64,000 nucleotides of DNA from Haematococcus lacustris (GCA_030144725.1 JASKMD010000029.1:2154613-2218612), one strand, 5' to 3'; numbered from the stretch's first letter, positions 33,931-48,915 are shown. Made by a program: numbers and translations. The notes: generated from the letters alone by a model not told the origin.

Positions 33931-34053
33931 GTCGATGAGGCCTGTGTGATGAGGTGCCCAGTGACCAGCACTTATTTCACACAACCGTGTATTTTTCACG
34001 GGAAACCCAAGTTGCTTGAAAAGGCCACCGCCCGTCGCACTGCGCATCGCGTG

Positions 34054-35726
34054 ATGGCTAAGAAGAAGCACAAGAAGGACCCGGGAAAGAAACAGAAAGG
34101 TGCGTGACCCTAGCCGACTGTGGGCTACTGTGGGCTACGCGCTGTGTGATAACCCGTCGCTCCTGTCCGTTCCACTGCAACGTCTCGTTCCGCCCAAGGC
34201 AAGCAACGCCAGGAGCGACGGGATGGCTGGGCAACGAGCAGGCGTCAGGTCCGTGTGTCCCCGCCTTATGTGTCCCCGCACTGTGTGTGTTGACCCCGCC
34301 TTGTGTCTTGGCCTGTCAAAATGGCAACTTTGATTGGCTGCAGGTCATCAAGGTCCCCGAGGGCGCAGTGCTGCGCGGCTGCAAGAAGACGCGGCGCAAG
34401 CTGCGGGAGCACCTCCGGCTGAGGTCTGAAATCCACTCCCAGCTCCGCGTGATTGCGTCGCTGTTTGTGCTGCGGATTCTCTTGACATGCCTGGTTGGCT
34501 ACCCCTCCCCGGGGTACCTCAGCGCCCCTCAGCCTCCAGCCGTGCAGCCCCCCCAACCCCCTGATGCTCCCCCCCTACCCGCCCTACCCCCACGTAGGCT
34601 GTACGGAGCCCAGGACCGGGCGCTGGAGCAGTTCTTCAACAAGGTGAGGGTGGGTGGGTGGGTAGGCGGGAGGGAGGGAGGGTAAGGGACTGAGAGGTGG
34701 TGGGTTGGGCTTGATATGAAAAGGTAATTGACTGTGCCATGCCCAACCTGGTGCCACCATGTCAGCCACCCTGTGTGTGCCTTGTGTGCATGGCTGCAGT
34801 TGGTGAGAGAGATGGCGCAGTTGTCCATGGAGCGCCATGAACGTGCCAAGCAGCTGGTGGTGTTCTTTGGAGCAACTACCATTGGCACAGCGGGAGGGTG
34901 GGGTGCTGATGCGGTGTTGCGCGCCTGCCGCAAGGTGGTGTGCAGGCCCAGGGGCACAGACCAGCTGCGGGGCAGGGTGGTGCTTGTGGATGAGCACCGC
35001 ACCAGCCGGGTCAGCTCAGCTGTGAATGGCCAGCAGCCCTGTGAGGTGGAGCTGGACAAACTCAGTGCCACAAGGCCTGCAGGCTGGAAGCCCCCAGCAG
35101 GGCAGGTGGAACAGCACCTGGTGCGCCCAGCCTGGAGCCAGGAGCGTGGCCAGCCAGTGCGGGGCATGATGTGGTGCCCAGTAGTGGCCCCCCGCAAGCC
35201 CCCACAGGCCCCACGCAGCAGCCAGGCAGCCACACAGCCAGCAGCCTCAGAGCCAGGGCCCAGCACTCCCCTGCCAGCCAAGCGCAGCAAGCGCACCAAG
35301 GCTGAGCCAGGGGCAGCTGAGCCCACCAAGGGCAAGGGCAAGGGCAAGGCTGTTAAAGCCAAGCCAGCACCACAGCCAGGCAGGTGGGTAGACCGGGACT
35401 GCAATGCAGCGCTGAACATGCAGCGCATTGGGGAGAGCAGGTGGCGTCCACTCGAGCTGTGCTACTGGCCAGACCAGGGAGCTCTGCCAGCCAAGGGCAA
35501 GGAGTACCCTGGCCTGGGCTACAAGCGGATGCGAGACAAGCCACCCAAGGCCCAGGAGCAGCAGCAGCAGCCTGCTGAGGCACAGGAATGTGTGCTCCCT
35601 TTGTTGAGCTGTCATCAGCTTACAATTAGTGCATGTTTATTCATGCCAACTCTACATCATAGCCCTAACGGGTCAGGCAATAGTGTAGGTGGTAGGCTCA
35701 ACACTCCACACAGCCACACTGTTTGA
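34054..35726 (+). pseudogene. Fanzor copy C: N-terminal exons kept, RuvC-I deleted, stop codon lost
   Basis: Exon 1, 34054-34099 (MAKKKHKKDPGKKQK), exon 2, 34199-34248 (KQRQERRDGWATSRRQ), and exon 3 from 34344 (VIKVPEGAVLRGCKKTRRKL, then REHLRLRSEIHSQLRVIASL) join in phase and show what the intact N-terminus looks like: a strongly basic, probably nuclear-targeted, nucleic-acid-binding start. At about 34594 the frame jumps to RLYGAQDRALEQFF, so RuvC-I and the preceding domain are deleted in frame. Exon 4 (34800 on) has VVFFGATTIG, VDEHRTSRVSS, MMWCP and RuvC-III DRDCNAALNM. The normal TAA has become GAA, so translation runs into the right end, to a stop at 35724-35726. The ORF may be translated but lacks a catalytic Asp. 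Confidence 0.83.
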
Positions 35727-35818
35727 GTCGGATCTAGTTAGTGGCTGCTAGTGGCTGATAGTGGCTGCTAGTAGGTACTTCTGATCCGGCTCAAATGGTG
35801 GCCCTAGTGAGGGACAAG
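35589..35818 (+). ncRNA. Candidate Fanzor guide RNA (fRNA) / right end, copy C
   Basis: Closely matches 25273-25501 and the inverse of 14581-14808, ending GTGAGGGACAAG. The sequence after it (AGCTGAAGTG...) differs from the other copies, marking the element border. Confidence 0.5.
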
Positions 35819-35847
35819 AGCTGAAGTGTACACATTCAGGAGACATT

Positions 35848-36268
35848 CCCACCCTGTCGAGGCCAGTCCAGGCCACTACTTACCAACAGAAGTGAGTAAA
35901 GCTGGAACCTGGGAGGAAATGATGCGCCAGCTCACAGCTAGAGCCTTTGCACAGTTGCACGTTGGGCTCAAGCCCTCCACACCACGTGCAAATTGGATGA
36001 AGGAAGTCTGCATTGCTTTCGCAACAGGTTGCGATCACGCCAACATCGTCAAACGTAGGGCAAGGCTCCACGATTCAGGCAGCCCCGCAGTTAGATCATC
36101 AAGTAGTTACTCCTTTTGATCCATGCAGCCCTCTGCTACTCAACAACAAACCAAGACTTGTTGACAAGCACAGGTTCCGAGCTCAACAGTGTAAAGGCTA
36201 CTGCTACTGTGCCTAATGCCAACTTCAGCTTAGCCATTCTGGTGTGTGCAATTCGGTGGTTACAACCT
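35848..36268. repeat. ~415-bp direct repeat, right copy
   Basis: Second copy of 32745-33158, with a few substitutions and a small insertion near 36120-36140. Confidence 0.8.
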
Positions 36269-36705
36269 TGCACAATTTCTAGCAATGCCTCGGCGCTTTC
36301 TGATGTGCTTCGGTGCCCACTAGGGAGCGACTGCCAACCTAGAACTCTAACTTTGTTAGCATAAAATTCCATAGGCGTACCCTAGCCCACGCTTGGGGCC
36401 AACATGATCTTTCATGCCCAATGATAGCATAGTGTAAAACCGGTCAAACATTTGCTGCAGCCGCTGGAGCTGGAGCTTGGGCGGCGAGAATTCCAAGAAA
36501 CCCATTGTACAGGATACTGCAAAGCCTGCCTCAGTTGTGCGCGTGCCAGCACAACATGGTTTCCTGGGTTTTTTTTGCCAGGTTCCAGGGTGCTGTTATG
36601 CAGGTATAGAACACCAGGCTGCGACAGCTGCAAGTTTCACTTGTGAGCCGCACTGGTTTCACCAACACCATTCGGCAACATGGACCTAGCCACTAGAATC
36701 AGGCA

Positions 36706-36807
36706 GCCCCCTTGTCCCTCACTAGGGCCTCCATTTGAGCCGGACCAGTAGTGGCCACTATCAGCCACTAGCGAAGATACTAGGGACCACTAGTGGCCCG
36801 ACTCAGG
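36706..36807 (-). repeat. Solo Fanzor-type end abutting the proteasome gene
   Basis: Starts CAGCCCCCTTGTCCCTCACTA, continues with TTTGAGCCGGAC and CTAGTG palindromes, and ends near GGCCCGACTCAG. It overlaps the stop codon (36805-36803) of the minus-strand proteasome gene. Confidence 0.75.
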
Positions 36808-39195
36808 TCTCCATCTCAGCCGTGTACTGCTCAACCACTTGCACGTCCTGCAGCGTCAACTTGTGCACTCGCTCCTTCACAATGGCTGCAGCAGCAGCAG
36901 CAGCCATGCAGCAAAGGCAGAGCATGCAACTGAATCATGGAACAAAACATGGCTAGCAAACACAGCTGGCACACACTGGGGCAAAGCAGTGACAGACCCA
37001 GCAGCCCTTGCACTAACACCCCTGCCGCCCCTACTGCTCCTGCCATCCCTGCCGCCCCTAACTCACTGGCGGAGCCCCTGGGGTACACCACGGGGAACTT
37101 GCGCACGTAGGTCTTGTCCATCAGGTACTCATGGTTGCGTAGGTATGTGGCGCCAGCCTTGGTGATGACACACAGGTCGACATTAGAGCCCGATCCCAGG
37201 TCATTGTAGATGCCGCTGCGGATGGCCCTGCAACCCGCCACCACACAGCCCACAGGCGCTGGGCTCAATTCATCGCCTGCCTTTCCCTGCTGCCAGGCTT
37301 GGGTTTGAGCTTGACTGCTGTGCGGTGACAATGCCTGCAAGTGCATGCTGTCAACGATGAAGTGTGTCATGCAGTGAGGACGATAATGTTGACAATGGTG
37401 ACAGTGGTAGCAGTGGCGATTCAGTTAATGGTGGTGATGAGGATGCGGCAATTCGTATGTTCCGTAACTAAAAGGGCCAAGGTATGGCAAGATGGCGCAT
37501 TGCAGTGTCATTAAGCATGGCGGATGATGAGATGCAACATTGAAGATAGCCAGGAACGACACTGGCCTACACGACCGTGTTAGCCTGCCACCTCGCGAGC
37601 TGCCCACCCACTGTACCTCCTGCCTCCACTGCTGCTGCCTTCCCTGCCAGGACGCAGGGGTGGGGGTTAGGGGTGGGCGGAACAGGGGAGGGAGCAGTGA
37701 GGGGGAAGGACGGTTTGTAACGCTGGCGACCCAAACTGAAAACCAGGGGGCGCTTCCTGCCGAGGCTTTTGACTGCTGGGGCTGTTCAAGCAACACCATG
37801 GGGTCAGGTGCGTGCCACCTCCCCTGCCTGCCTTGCCCCAGGCTGTCTGCTGGCTTCCCTGCTTGCCCAGCTGTTTCCACTGGCCGCCGTCTGATAATTC
37901 CAGAAGCCACCAGGTATGCAGCGCAGCGGCACAGGGCAGCAGCGGCCACTCACTTAGCCACCAGGGCCATGGCCTCCTCTTGGCTCAGGTCGTCCTTGTA
38001 GCCCGACTCAAACACAGCCATGGCATTAAGGCTGCCACTGCCCATGGTGGCAAAGGGCAGAGAGTCGGTGGAGCCATGGGGGTAGATCTGCAGTCCAGAC
38101 CAGCTAGCAGCTGGCATCCAGACTGCCAACTAGTGACACGAGTATGGCAGGGACACCATGCCCAACACACACGCTGTACAGTCAGCATACAATGTGTTGC
38201 CTTCTGAACCCTTGACCCTCCGGACAACTGCGCCACCCCTGATCCCCGTCATTCCCTGCCACATCCTACCTTCACCTGCACCACCTCCGTCAAGGCTGCC
38301 AGCCACCTGCGCTGTGTATTGAGCTGTATGCCGAGCGGTGCTGGGCTGTGTGCAGAGCTGTGTGTAGTGCTGGCTCAGCGCTCACCGTGAACAGGTGGGG
38401 CCCGTTCACATCCACTCCACCCAGGACTAATGCAGCTCCTATGTGTCCTTGGTACCTGAAGGCAGCGTCAGGGTCAACTGCTGCCCTTAGTGGGCAGCTG
38501 CTGCACAGTGAGATGTCCGCCCTTGGCTGCCACAAGGTGCTCGCACTCCTGGCTAGGTCGACAGCTGAATGTGCGTTTGCTAGGCATGGCAATCTCAGGT
38601 GGCCACCTTGGGCATTGGGGTTGCAATCTGTGCTACCACCACTCACAGCACTGTTGCTGTAGTGACCAGGGGCATCTGCAGCGCTCACTTGAATAGATGC
38701 TGCTTAAGCATGGTCATGGCTGTGATGACCCGAGATGACCGCCCCGTCCCATATCGATGTAGCTCAAGCGCTGCTGCAATCATGTCTGCGAACGGGAAGG
38801 CCGACATCCAGGTATAAACGTGGGCATAGAGGCAATGATCTGGGTTGTGAACTTACTTGTGACGCTTTCTGTGTCCGCTGCTGTCCCTGCACCGCAACAT
38901 CTGATGTTGTCCGCGATGTAATGAATCTTCTCGCAGTTCTTGTCCGCGACTGTGGTGTCGGACGTCGACCGAGTATCGGCTCCCAGCACAACACCATCCT
39001 GAAAGCTTGCATCGTAGCACTGATCGTTACATACGCAGAGTATCCAGAACAGCAGACGCTGCGACGCACCTTAAATATAATGCCTGCAATCGTCGTCCCA
39101 GTCTTCCACGCTTTGGGAGGGGGCATACCCTTGAGCTCCATCATCTGGTTCCTCTTGCACAAGCTAAAGTCGAACCCATCGCCGGTGGACCCCAT
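36803..39195 (-). CDS. PBB1: 20S proteasome subunit beta type-2 (trypsin-like site; PSMB7/PBB homologue)
   Basis: Seven exons join in phase to 270 residues: 39195-39070, 38998-38857, 38785-38689, 38455-38386, 38087-37954, 37227-37067 and 36885-36803. A ~33-residue propeptide ([17 protein letters not shown]...KAWKTG) precedes the catalytic Thr in TTIAGIIFK; autocleavage at Gly-Thr exposes it. Family blocks follow: [20 protein letters not shown] (catalytic Asp region), [61 protein letters not shown] and [18 protein letters not shown] (conserved SGS and Asp). Length and order are normal. The subunit sits in the beta ring of the 20S core and cleaves after basic residues. The last codons ([11 protein letters not shown]) and the stop lie against a transposon end. 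Confidence 0.95.
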
Positions 39196-40233
39196 TTAGG
39201 GTTCGACCTTGCTTATACTGGGTTTACTTTGCTACGCTTCAACAACTCTTTTGCGGAGCGAGTCGTGGCGCTGGTTGCGTGGTGATCTTGCTCGTACTCC
39301 TACTTCTGGCATGAGGTGATGGGACCATGCAAAGGACCTACTTTCAGATTGATCCATGCTTGTTGAAACACCCTGCCGCGTCTTGTTCACCGGAGTTCAC
39401 CTCTGTGCCTTTTTATGTCTAGCATGGAGGTAACCATCTTTGACGCACAAACGAGTAAGGCTAACACCTAGCGCCCACCATCACCTTTGTCCGCAGGTCA
39501 CCCCCGCCATTGGCCCCGCAATTCACTGTTTGGTTCTGTCTTTGGTCCGGCACAGGCAACTCCTGAACACCTCATGCTACAGCCCTCATGCTACATCATG
39601 CCGGCCGGGTCATGTCCACATTCAGGAGACATTGGCCTGCATGAGTCCAATTTGCAAGCGCGACGAAGCCAGCGATGAGGCTGTGACTGTGGTGTACTCG
39701 TGCTTCTTCAGGAAAGTTAATAGGCAGGACCACTAGTGATGGCACCACAATGCAACATGTTAAGATCAATAAGATGTTTTCCTGGATCTATCTTTCCTGG
39801 TCTGTGGGTCGTCAGTGACGACTCGTCACTGAGCACCCTTAGCAGCTAGATTCCGTGAGTCTTCCTATCTGAAGCAACAGACCGACAGTACCCTACCGGA
39901 GTCCGTTGCCCGGTGCCACCGACGCGGCCTCCGCAACAGCATCCAACACCGACAGCCACCACCACAGGGTTGCCTGAGCCGCCTGCACCTGCTGGTGATC
40001 CCGCTGTGCGGCAGCTGGCAGCGGCTGGAACGGCGAGCACGTCATGTAAGCGTAGGGCGCCCGCGGCAAGGGCAGCGAAGCAAGGTGAGAACGCACCACA
40101 TGCCAGAGAATGTAAGGACTGGGCTGCTACACTTTGCACCCTTGGTTGCGCGTAGTACAGCAGTCTGCAGAGCACTTGTGCCAGCATGGGGCGAACTCTT
40201 GTGAGTTTGAAAGCAAACTTCATACAGACATTG
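39196..40233. other. Proteasome gene promoter side and unassigned sequence before the gap
   Basis: No family recognised. A short frame at 39913-40155 is Ala/Pro-rich. The proteasome promoter should lie in the first few hundred bases. 39497-39513 shares GTCACCCCCGCCATTGG with 61994-62010. Confidence 0.4.
39812..39832. repeat. Perfect 10-bp inverted repeat with 1-nt centre
   Basis: TCAGTGACGA, then C, then TCGTCACTGA. It would form a tight hairpin or a dyad protein-binding site; no role can be assigned. Confidence 0.7.
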
Positions 40234-40733
40234 NNNNNNNNNNNNNNNNNNNNNNNNNNNNNNNNNNNNNNNNNNNNNNNNNNNNNNNNNNNNNNNNNNN
40301 NNNNNNNNNNNNNNNNNNNNNNNNNNNNNNNNNNNNNNNNNNNNNNNNNNNNNNNNNNNNNNNNNNNNNNNNNNNNNNNNNNNNNNNNNNNNNNNNNNNN
40401 NNNNNNNNNNNNNNNNNNNNNNNNNNNNNNNNNNNNNNNNNNNNNNNNNNNNNNNNNNNNNNNNNNNNNNNNNNNNNNNNNNNNNNNNNNNNNNNNNNNN
40501 NNNNNNNNNNNNNNNNNNNNNNNNNNNNNNNNNNNNNNNNNNNNNNNNNNNNNNNNNNNNNNNNNNNNNNNNNNNNNNNNNNNNNNNNNNNNNNNNNNNN
40601 NNNNNNNNNNNNNNNNNNNNNNNNNNNNNNNNNNNNNNNNNNNNNNNNNNNNNNNNNNNNNNNNNNNNNNNNNNNNNNNNNNNNNNNNNNNNNNNNNNNN
40701 NNNNNNNNNNNNNNNNNNNNNNNNNNNNNNNNN
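40234..40733. other. Assembly gap, exactly 500 N
   Basis: A round-number gap at the edge of the CTGC satellite, so its true length is unknown and a misjoin is possible. Confidence 0.99.
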
Positions 40734-44290
<3,557 letters not shown>

Positions 44291-44446
44291 TGGCTGGTAG
44301 TAAAGGCCACCCCGCTGCCTTAGGGGGCCACGCCTGGAGGGGTCAGCCACATGAGCAGGCAACCCCGTGAGCACAGCAGCCGCAGCCCCTGCTAGCTGGG
44401 GGACGGGGGTCAGGGGGCGGCTTGGCTCGCTGGCTGCTGTGTGCAG

Positions 44447-47400
44447 CGTGCCACAGAGGCCGCTTACCTGGAGGCTCAGGCGCAGCACGCTGACAAGATC
44501 CTGCAGCTCAGCAACGCCCTCACGGTGTGCTCCCCCCTGCACCCCCCTCCCCCCTCCCCCCCTGCACTGAACCCTGCCTACTGCAGCGGGGCCCTCCCCT
44601 TCCCTCCCGCACCCCTCCCCCCCACACACCCCCTGCCCACTCCCACCCCTGCCCCCTCCTACCCTGCTCCCTGCTTCGGCCCCTTTGGTCCTGCCTCCTG
44701 ATTTCGAGCTCGCCCTGCATCCCTAGCACCTGCTCCTGCCCAAACCACCTGCCTGGGCAGTCAGCCTGGGCAGGGCAGGGCAGGACAGGACAGGGCAGGG
44801 CAGGGCAGGGCAGGGCAGGGCAGGGCAGGGCAGGGCAGGGCAGGGCAGGGCAGGGCAGGGCAGGGCAGGGCAGGGCAGGGCAGGGCAGGGCAGGGCAGGG
44901 CAGGGCAGGGCAGGGCAGGGCAGGGCAGGGCAGGGCAGGGCAGGGCAGGGCAGGGCAGGGCAGGGCAGGGCAGGGCAGGGCAGGGCAGGGCAGGGCAGGG
45001 CAGGGCAGGGCAGGGCAGGGCAGGGCAGGGCAGGGCAGGGCAGGGCAGGGCAGGGCAGGGCAGGGCAGGGCAGGGCAGGGCAGGGCAGGGCAGGGCAGGG
45101 CAGGGCAGGGCAGGGCAGGGCAGGGCAGAGCGAGGGAGTATGAGGAGCACACAGCACTGGGTGTTGGTTGCCGCCTGCTCTATGCCCGGTGCAGACTGCG
45201 GCCAGCAACGCAGTGCTGCAGCGGACGGACCTGCAGAAGCAGGCCATGGAAGCGATGGGGGAGGTGCGGCGCGAGACCCTGAACAAGGCAAGTCCCCTCA
45301 CCCCCCTGCGCGGCCCCAGCAGGAGCAGACGCTGCCGCTGCCCCCTGGTGTGCCCCCCTCCCCCTGCGGGGGGCTTGCTGAGGCCGATGCTGGTGCTGGT
45401 GCTGGTGTCTGGTGCTGGTGCTGTTCACAAACACACTGTATCTTTTGGTGTCGACTTTCATGTGCACCCAGCACCATCACCATAGCCATGTCATGGGGAT
45501 CTGCATGGGGAGGGGTGGAAGTCAGCAGCGTACCATTAAAGCACCCACACATTGTATTTGCACTACAGTCCTGCACTCATCAGGGGATGGGCGTGTGTTT
45601 GACTCAACTGGTCACTGCACCCTCGCCTCGCCTCTCCTCATCAGCGTGAGGACACAGTACAGTGAGCCCACCACCACTCCTCCCCCTCCCTTCCCCCCTA
45701 TGGCCAACAGACGTGCAGGCATGGGCTGGTGCTGGCGCAGGTGTTTGGTCCTGGCGCCATGCAGCGCGTGGCCGGCAGCAGCGTGGGGCAGCCTGGCAGC
45801 GGGGCCACAGGGGCCAGCGCCCCCCCAGGGCCCAGGGGGGCTGCCAGGCCGCTGCCCAGCACCGGCGAGGCGGGCCCAGCCAGCGACGTGTGGGGCATGA
45901 TGGCGCTGGAGGCCCAGGTGGAGGAGCTGCAAAAAGAGGTCATCGACATGCAGGTAAGCTGGAGCCCCGGAGGGAGAGGGAGAGGGAGAGGGAGAGGGAG
46001 AGGGAGAGGGAGAGGGAGAGGGAGAGGGAGAGGGAGAGGGAGAGGGAGAGGGAGAGGGAGAGGGAGAGGGAGAGGGAGAGGGAGAGGGAGAGGGAGAGGG
46101 AGAGGGAGAGGGAGAGGGAGAGGGAGAGGGGTGAGGGAAGGGGTGGAGGGGTGGGGTGGGGTGGGGGTGTTTACCCCAGGCCCTTCTCCCCTGATGTGCT
46201 GCCCCCCCCCCGCCCCCGCCTGCAGCGCACCATCATCAAGGTGCAGACCTGGTTCAAGATGCGCTCCACCACCTTCCACGGGGCCTGCATGCGTCAGGTG
46301 GTGGAGGCCAGGCGGCGCATGATAGAGGCAGAGGTGGGCCCCTCTATCCCGCCACCCTCTCACACCCTCTCACTCCCACTCACTCCCTGGGCATGCTCAT
46401 CATTATATTTTCATCCTCCCTCGCAACACATCATACTGTCCTGCTGCCCTGTCTAGACCCGGCCATGATGCCTGGTAGGCAGTTAGGCAGCCAGGCGATG
46501 CCGCACGCCATGGATCTGGCCAGCTACTGTGCTGTCGTGGCAGCATGGCTGCAGATGGCATTGACACACACCCAGCACTGTCAGGTGTGGAAGAGTGTCA
46601 GGGCTGTTGCCCATTCTCATCCCACCCTGAAAGGCTGAGGGCGAGCTCCCAGCTTTCTACGCTACAATCTTGTCAAGCCTCTGCTTCGAACACCACTGCT
46701 GATACTGCCGCTGCCGCTGCCGCTGCTCCTGCTGCTGCTGCTGCTGGTGGTGGTGAGCCCATACAGAGCGAGGCATGGACGCAGCGGGAGCAGGCGGAGC
46801 AGGCCATCGAGCTGCACGCACTACAGCTGGCCGCGACACAGGCCGACCTGGAGGTAGCAGGGGCTGCGCTAGCGCGCTCTGACTCAGCCCTGGCGCATGC
46901 GCTCGCCACAAAGCTGAGCCTGCAGCGCTTCAAGGTGGCGGCGCAGCCCCGGCTGGCGGCCCTAGGCGCACGCCTGTCCCACCTCACGCGGCATCGCGAG
47001 GCGTTCCTGGAGTGGGCCGCCAGCAAGCAGGACTTGATGCGGTCGCTTGGAGAGTCCGTCGCTGCGGCGGACACGGCACCCCGCTCGCCGCGGCCAGGAG
47101 TCCCAAGCAGCCCGCGGGCATTGCCCGCCGGCCGCGGGGAGCACGCGGGGATGGAGTCCGGGCCCACAAGCGACGCCCGCCCGGTACAGGTGTGTCCCGC
47201 TAACGGTGCCTAGTGCGACTATGCTATTCTCGACTGACAATGTGTACCGCGTGGCCTTGGTGTCTTGCGTAGATAGTGCACACAAAGTGGTTGTAGTGGA
47301 CACCCTTGCAGCCATTGTGCCAACTCTGAGTGTAATATCAATCCTGACAGTGATTGCCAGCCCCACCCCACCCCACCCCACCCCACCCCACCCCACCCCA

Positions 47401-48915
47401 CCCCACCCCACCCCACCCCACCCCACCCCACCCCACCCCACCCCACCCCACCCCACCCCACCCCACCCCACCCCACCCCACCCCACCCCACCCCACCCCA
47501 CCCCACGCCACGCCACGCCATGCCACGACATGACATGACATGACATGACACGCCATTCCTGCTGCTGCCCTGCCCTACCCTGTGCTGCAGAGCTGGGAGT
47601 CAGAGCGTGTGGCCCTGATGCAGCAAGTGGATGAACTGCAGCGTCAGCTCGCCGCCCGAGAGCGTGCAGCAGGCCAACCCCCTCCTTCCCCGCGCCTTGC
47701 CCAGCTTAAGATGCCGCCTGCCTCACCCTCCCGCACCCCTACCCCTTTAGACTCTGCTCCAGGATCAGAGGTGCAGGTGCAGCAGGCAGGGGCAGAGGCT
47801 GCCCCGCACCCTGGCAGCCGGGTGGGCCTGGTGTGTCAGCCGCTGGTCAGCCAGCTCCAGACGTCCCCCCTGCTAGGTGCTGAAGCAGGGGTGCGTGCTA
47901 GAGCCGTGGAGCTGATGCCTGAGCAGGTGCTGGCACAGCTGCCACAGGAGCAGGTGCTGCAGCACTGTATCGCGCTGCAGGCTGCGTACCAGCAGGTCAG
48001 TGTGCCAGTGTCTGGAGTAGATGGTGGGGCGGGGTCAAGGGCAGGAGCAGGGGCCGGAGCAGGGAAGGGGAAGGGGAAGGGGAAGGGGAAGGGGAAGGGG
48101 AAGGGGAAGGGGAAGGGGAAGGGGAAGGGGAAGGGGAAGGGGAAGGGGAAGGGGAAGGGGAAGGGGAAGGGGAAGGGGAGGGACAAGAGGAAGGGGAAGG
48201 GGTTGGTTGATAAACGCCCTCCGCCAACTGGACCAAAGCAGGGGACTGTCAGCGACAATGCTGCCCAGAGGGTAATCCCGGCCCTAGCCCTGTGCAGCCA
48301 CCACATACATGCACTGGCAGCGCAGACCAGCACTGACAGGGATCTGGCAGGGACCTGCTTACCTCGCTCTGCACATCTCGTCGCACTCCTGCCTTGGTTG
48401 TGCAGCTGGTGACTGAACGCGACCTGACGGCCTGCAGCCCCGGCCTGCCCAGCTCTTCTCGTGACTCTGGTCAGACTCGGCCTCAAACCGCGCCACCTTC
48501 GCCCAATGGCGACGCTCGGCCTGCCAGCTCACCGCCCAGCGTCACTGCTGCGCAAGGCCTACAGCAAGCCGCTGAGTCGGCCCAGCCCACAGCCGGCGCA
48601 CGTCGGCGCAGTCGCAAGCCGTCGTCGCAAGCGAGCGAGGCGCTGAGGAGTCACGCATCGCCAACGTTGTACGCACGGCAGGCGCAGGGTCAAGGAGCTT
48701 GGGAGGGTGTGATGGTGGGCTCCAGCCCGGCGCAATTGCACCGCGTGCACTCCGCGCTGCGTGCTAAGGCTGACGGGATGCACACTGCGGTGCCTGCCGT
48801 AGGCCGGCATAGCTCAGCGCTGCCCGTTGCGCGGAGGTCAGCAGAGGCAGCAGGGCTCAGTATTCGCGCAGAGAAGCTGAGCACTGCGCCGCTAGTGCCT
48901 CACGGGCGGCTGTGA
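44447..48915 (+). CDS. Coiled-coil protein with an IQ-like helix (5' end not seen)
   Basis: Exons 44447-44524, 45195-45287, 45711-45953, 46226-46333, 46767-47189, 47591-47995 and 48406-48915 (TGA) give about 620 residues. Most of it is helical: [19 protein letters not shown], then [19 protein letters not shown], then [18 protein letters not shown]. Residues from exon 46226 ([33 protein letters not shown]) resemble an IQ or calmodulin-binding helix. Another coiled coil ([20 protein letters not shown]) and [20 protein letters not shown] follow, with a Ser/Pro/Ala-rich tail. A cytoskeletal or ciliary role is possible but only inferred. The intron after 45287 uses a GC donor (AAG|GCAAGT). Four of the six introns are filled by different G/C-rich satellites. 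Upstream exons may lie in or beyond the CTGC satellite and gap. Confidence 0.65.
44765..45128. repeat. GGGCA pentamer satellite in an intron
   Basis: About 70 units of GGGCA in the intron 44525-45194. Confidence 0.95.
45971..46131. repeat. GAGAGG hexamer satellite in an intron
   Basis: About 27 units starting roughly 18 bases after the donor at 45954. Confidence 0.95.
47363..47508. repeat. CCCCA pentamer satellite in an intron
   Basis: About 28 units in the intron 47190-47590, grading into CGCCA and GACAT variants at its right edge. Confidence 0.95.
48064..48181. repeat. GGGGAA hexamer satellite in an intron
   Basis: About 19 units in the intron 47996-48405. Confidence 0.95.

Noticed and set aside
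33483..33971. Minus-strand ORF (MLVTGHLITQ..., Pro-rich) as a gene
   Set aside because: Dominated by the G-rich minisatellite and starting in a repeated border sequence; no conserved domain.
44520..45301. Open frames of LPCPA / GQGRA repeats
   Set aside because: Read-through of the GGGCA intron satellite; the real gene splices it out on the plus strand.
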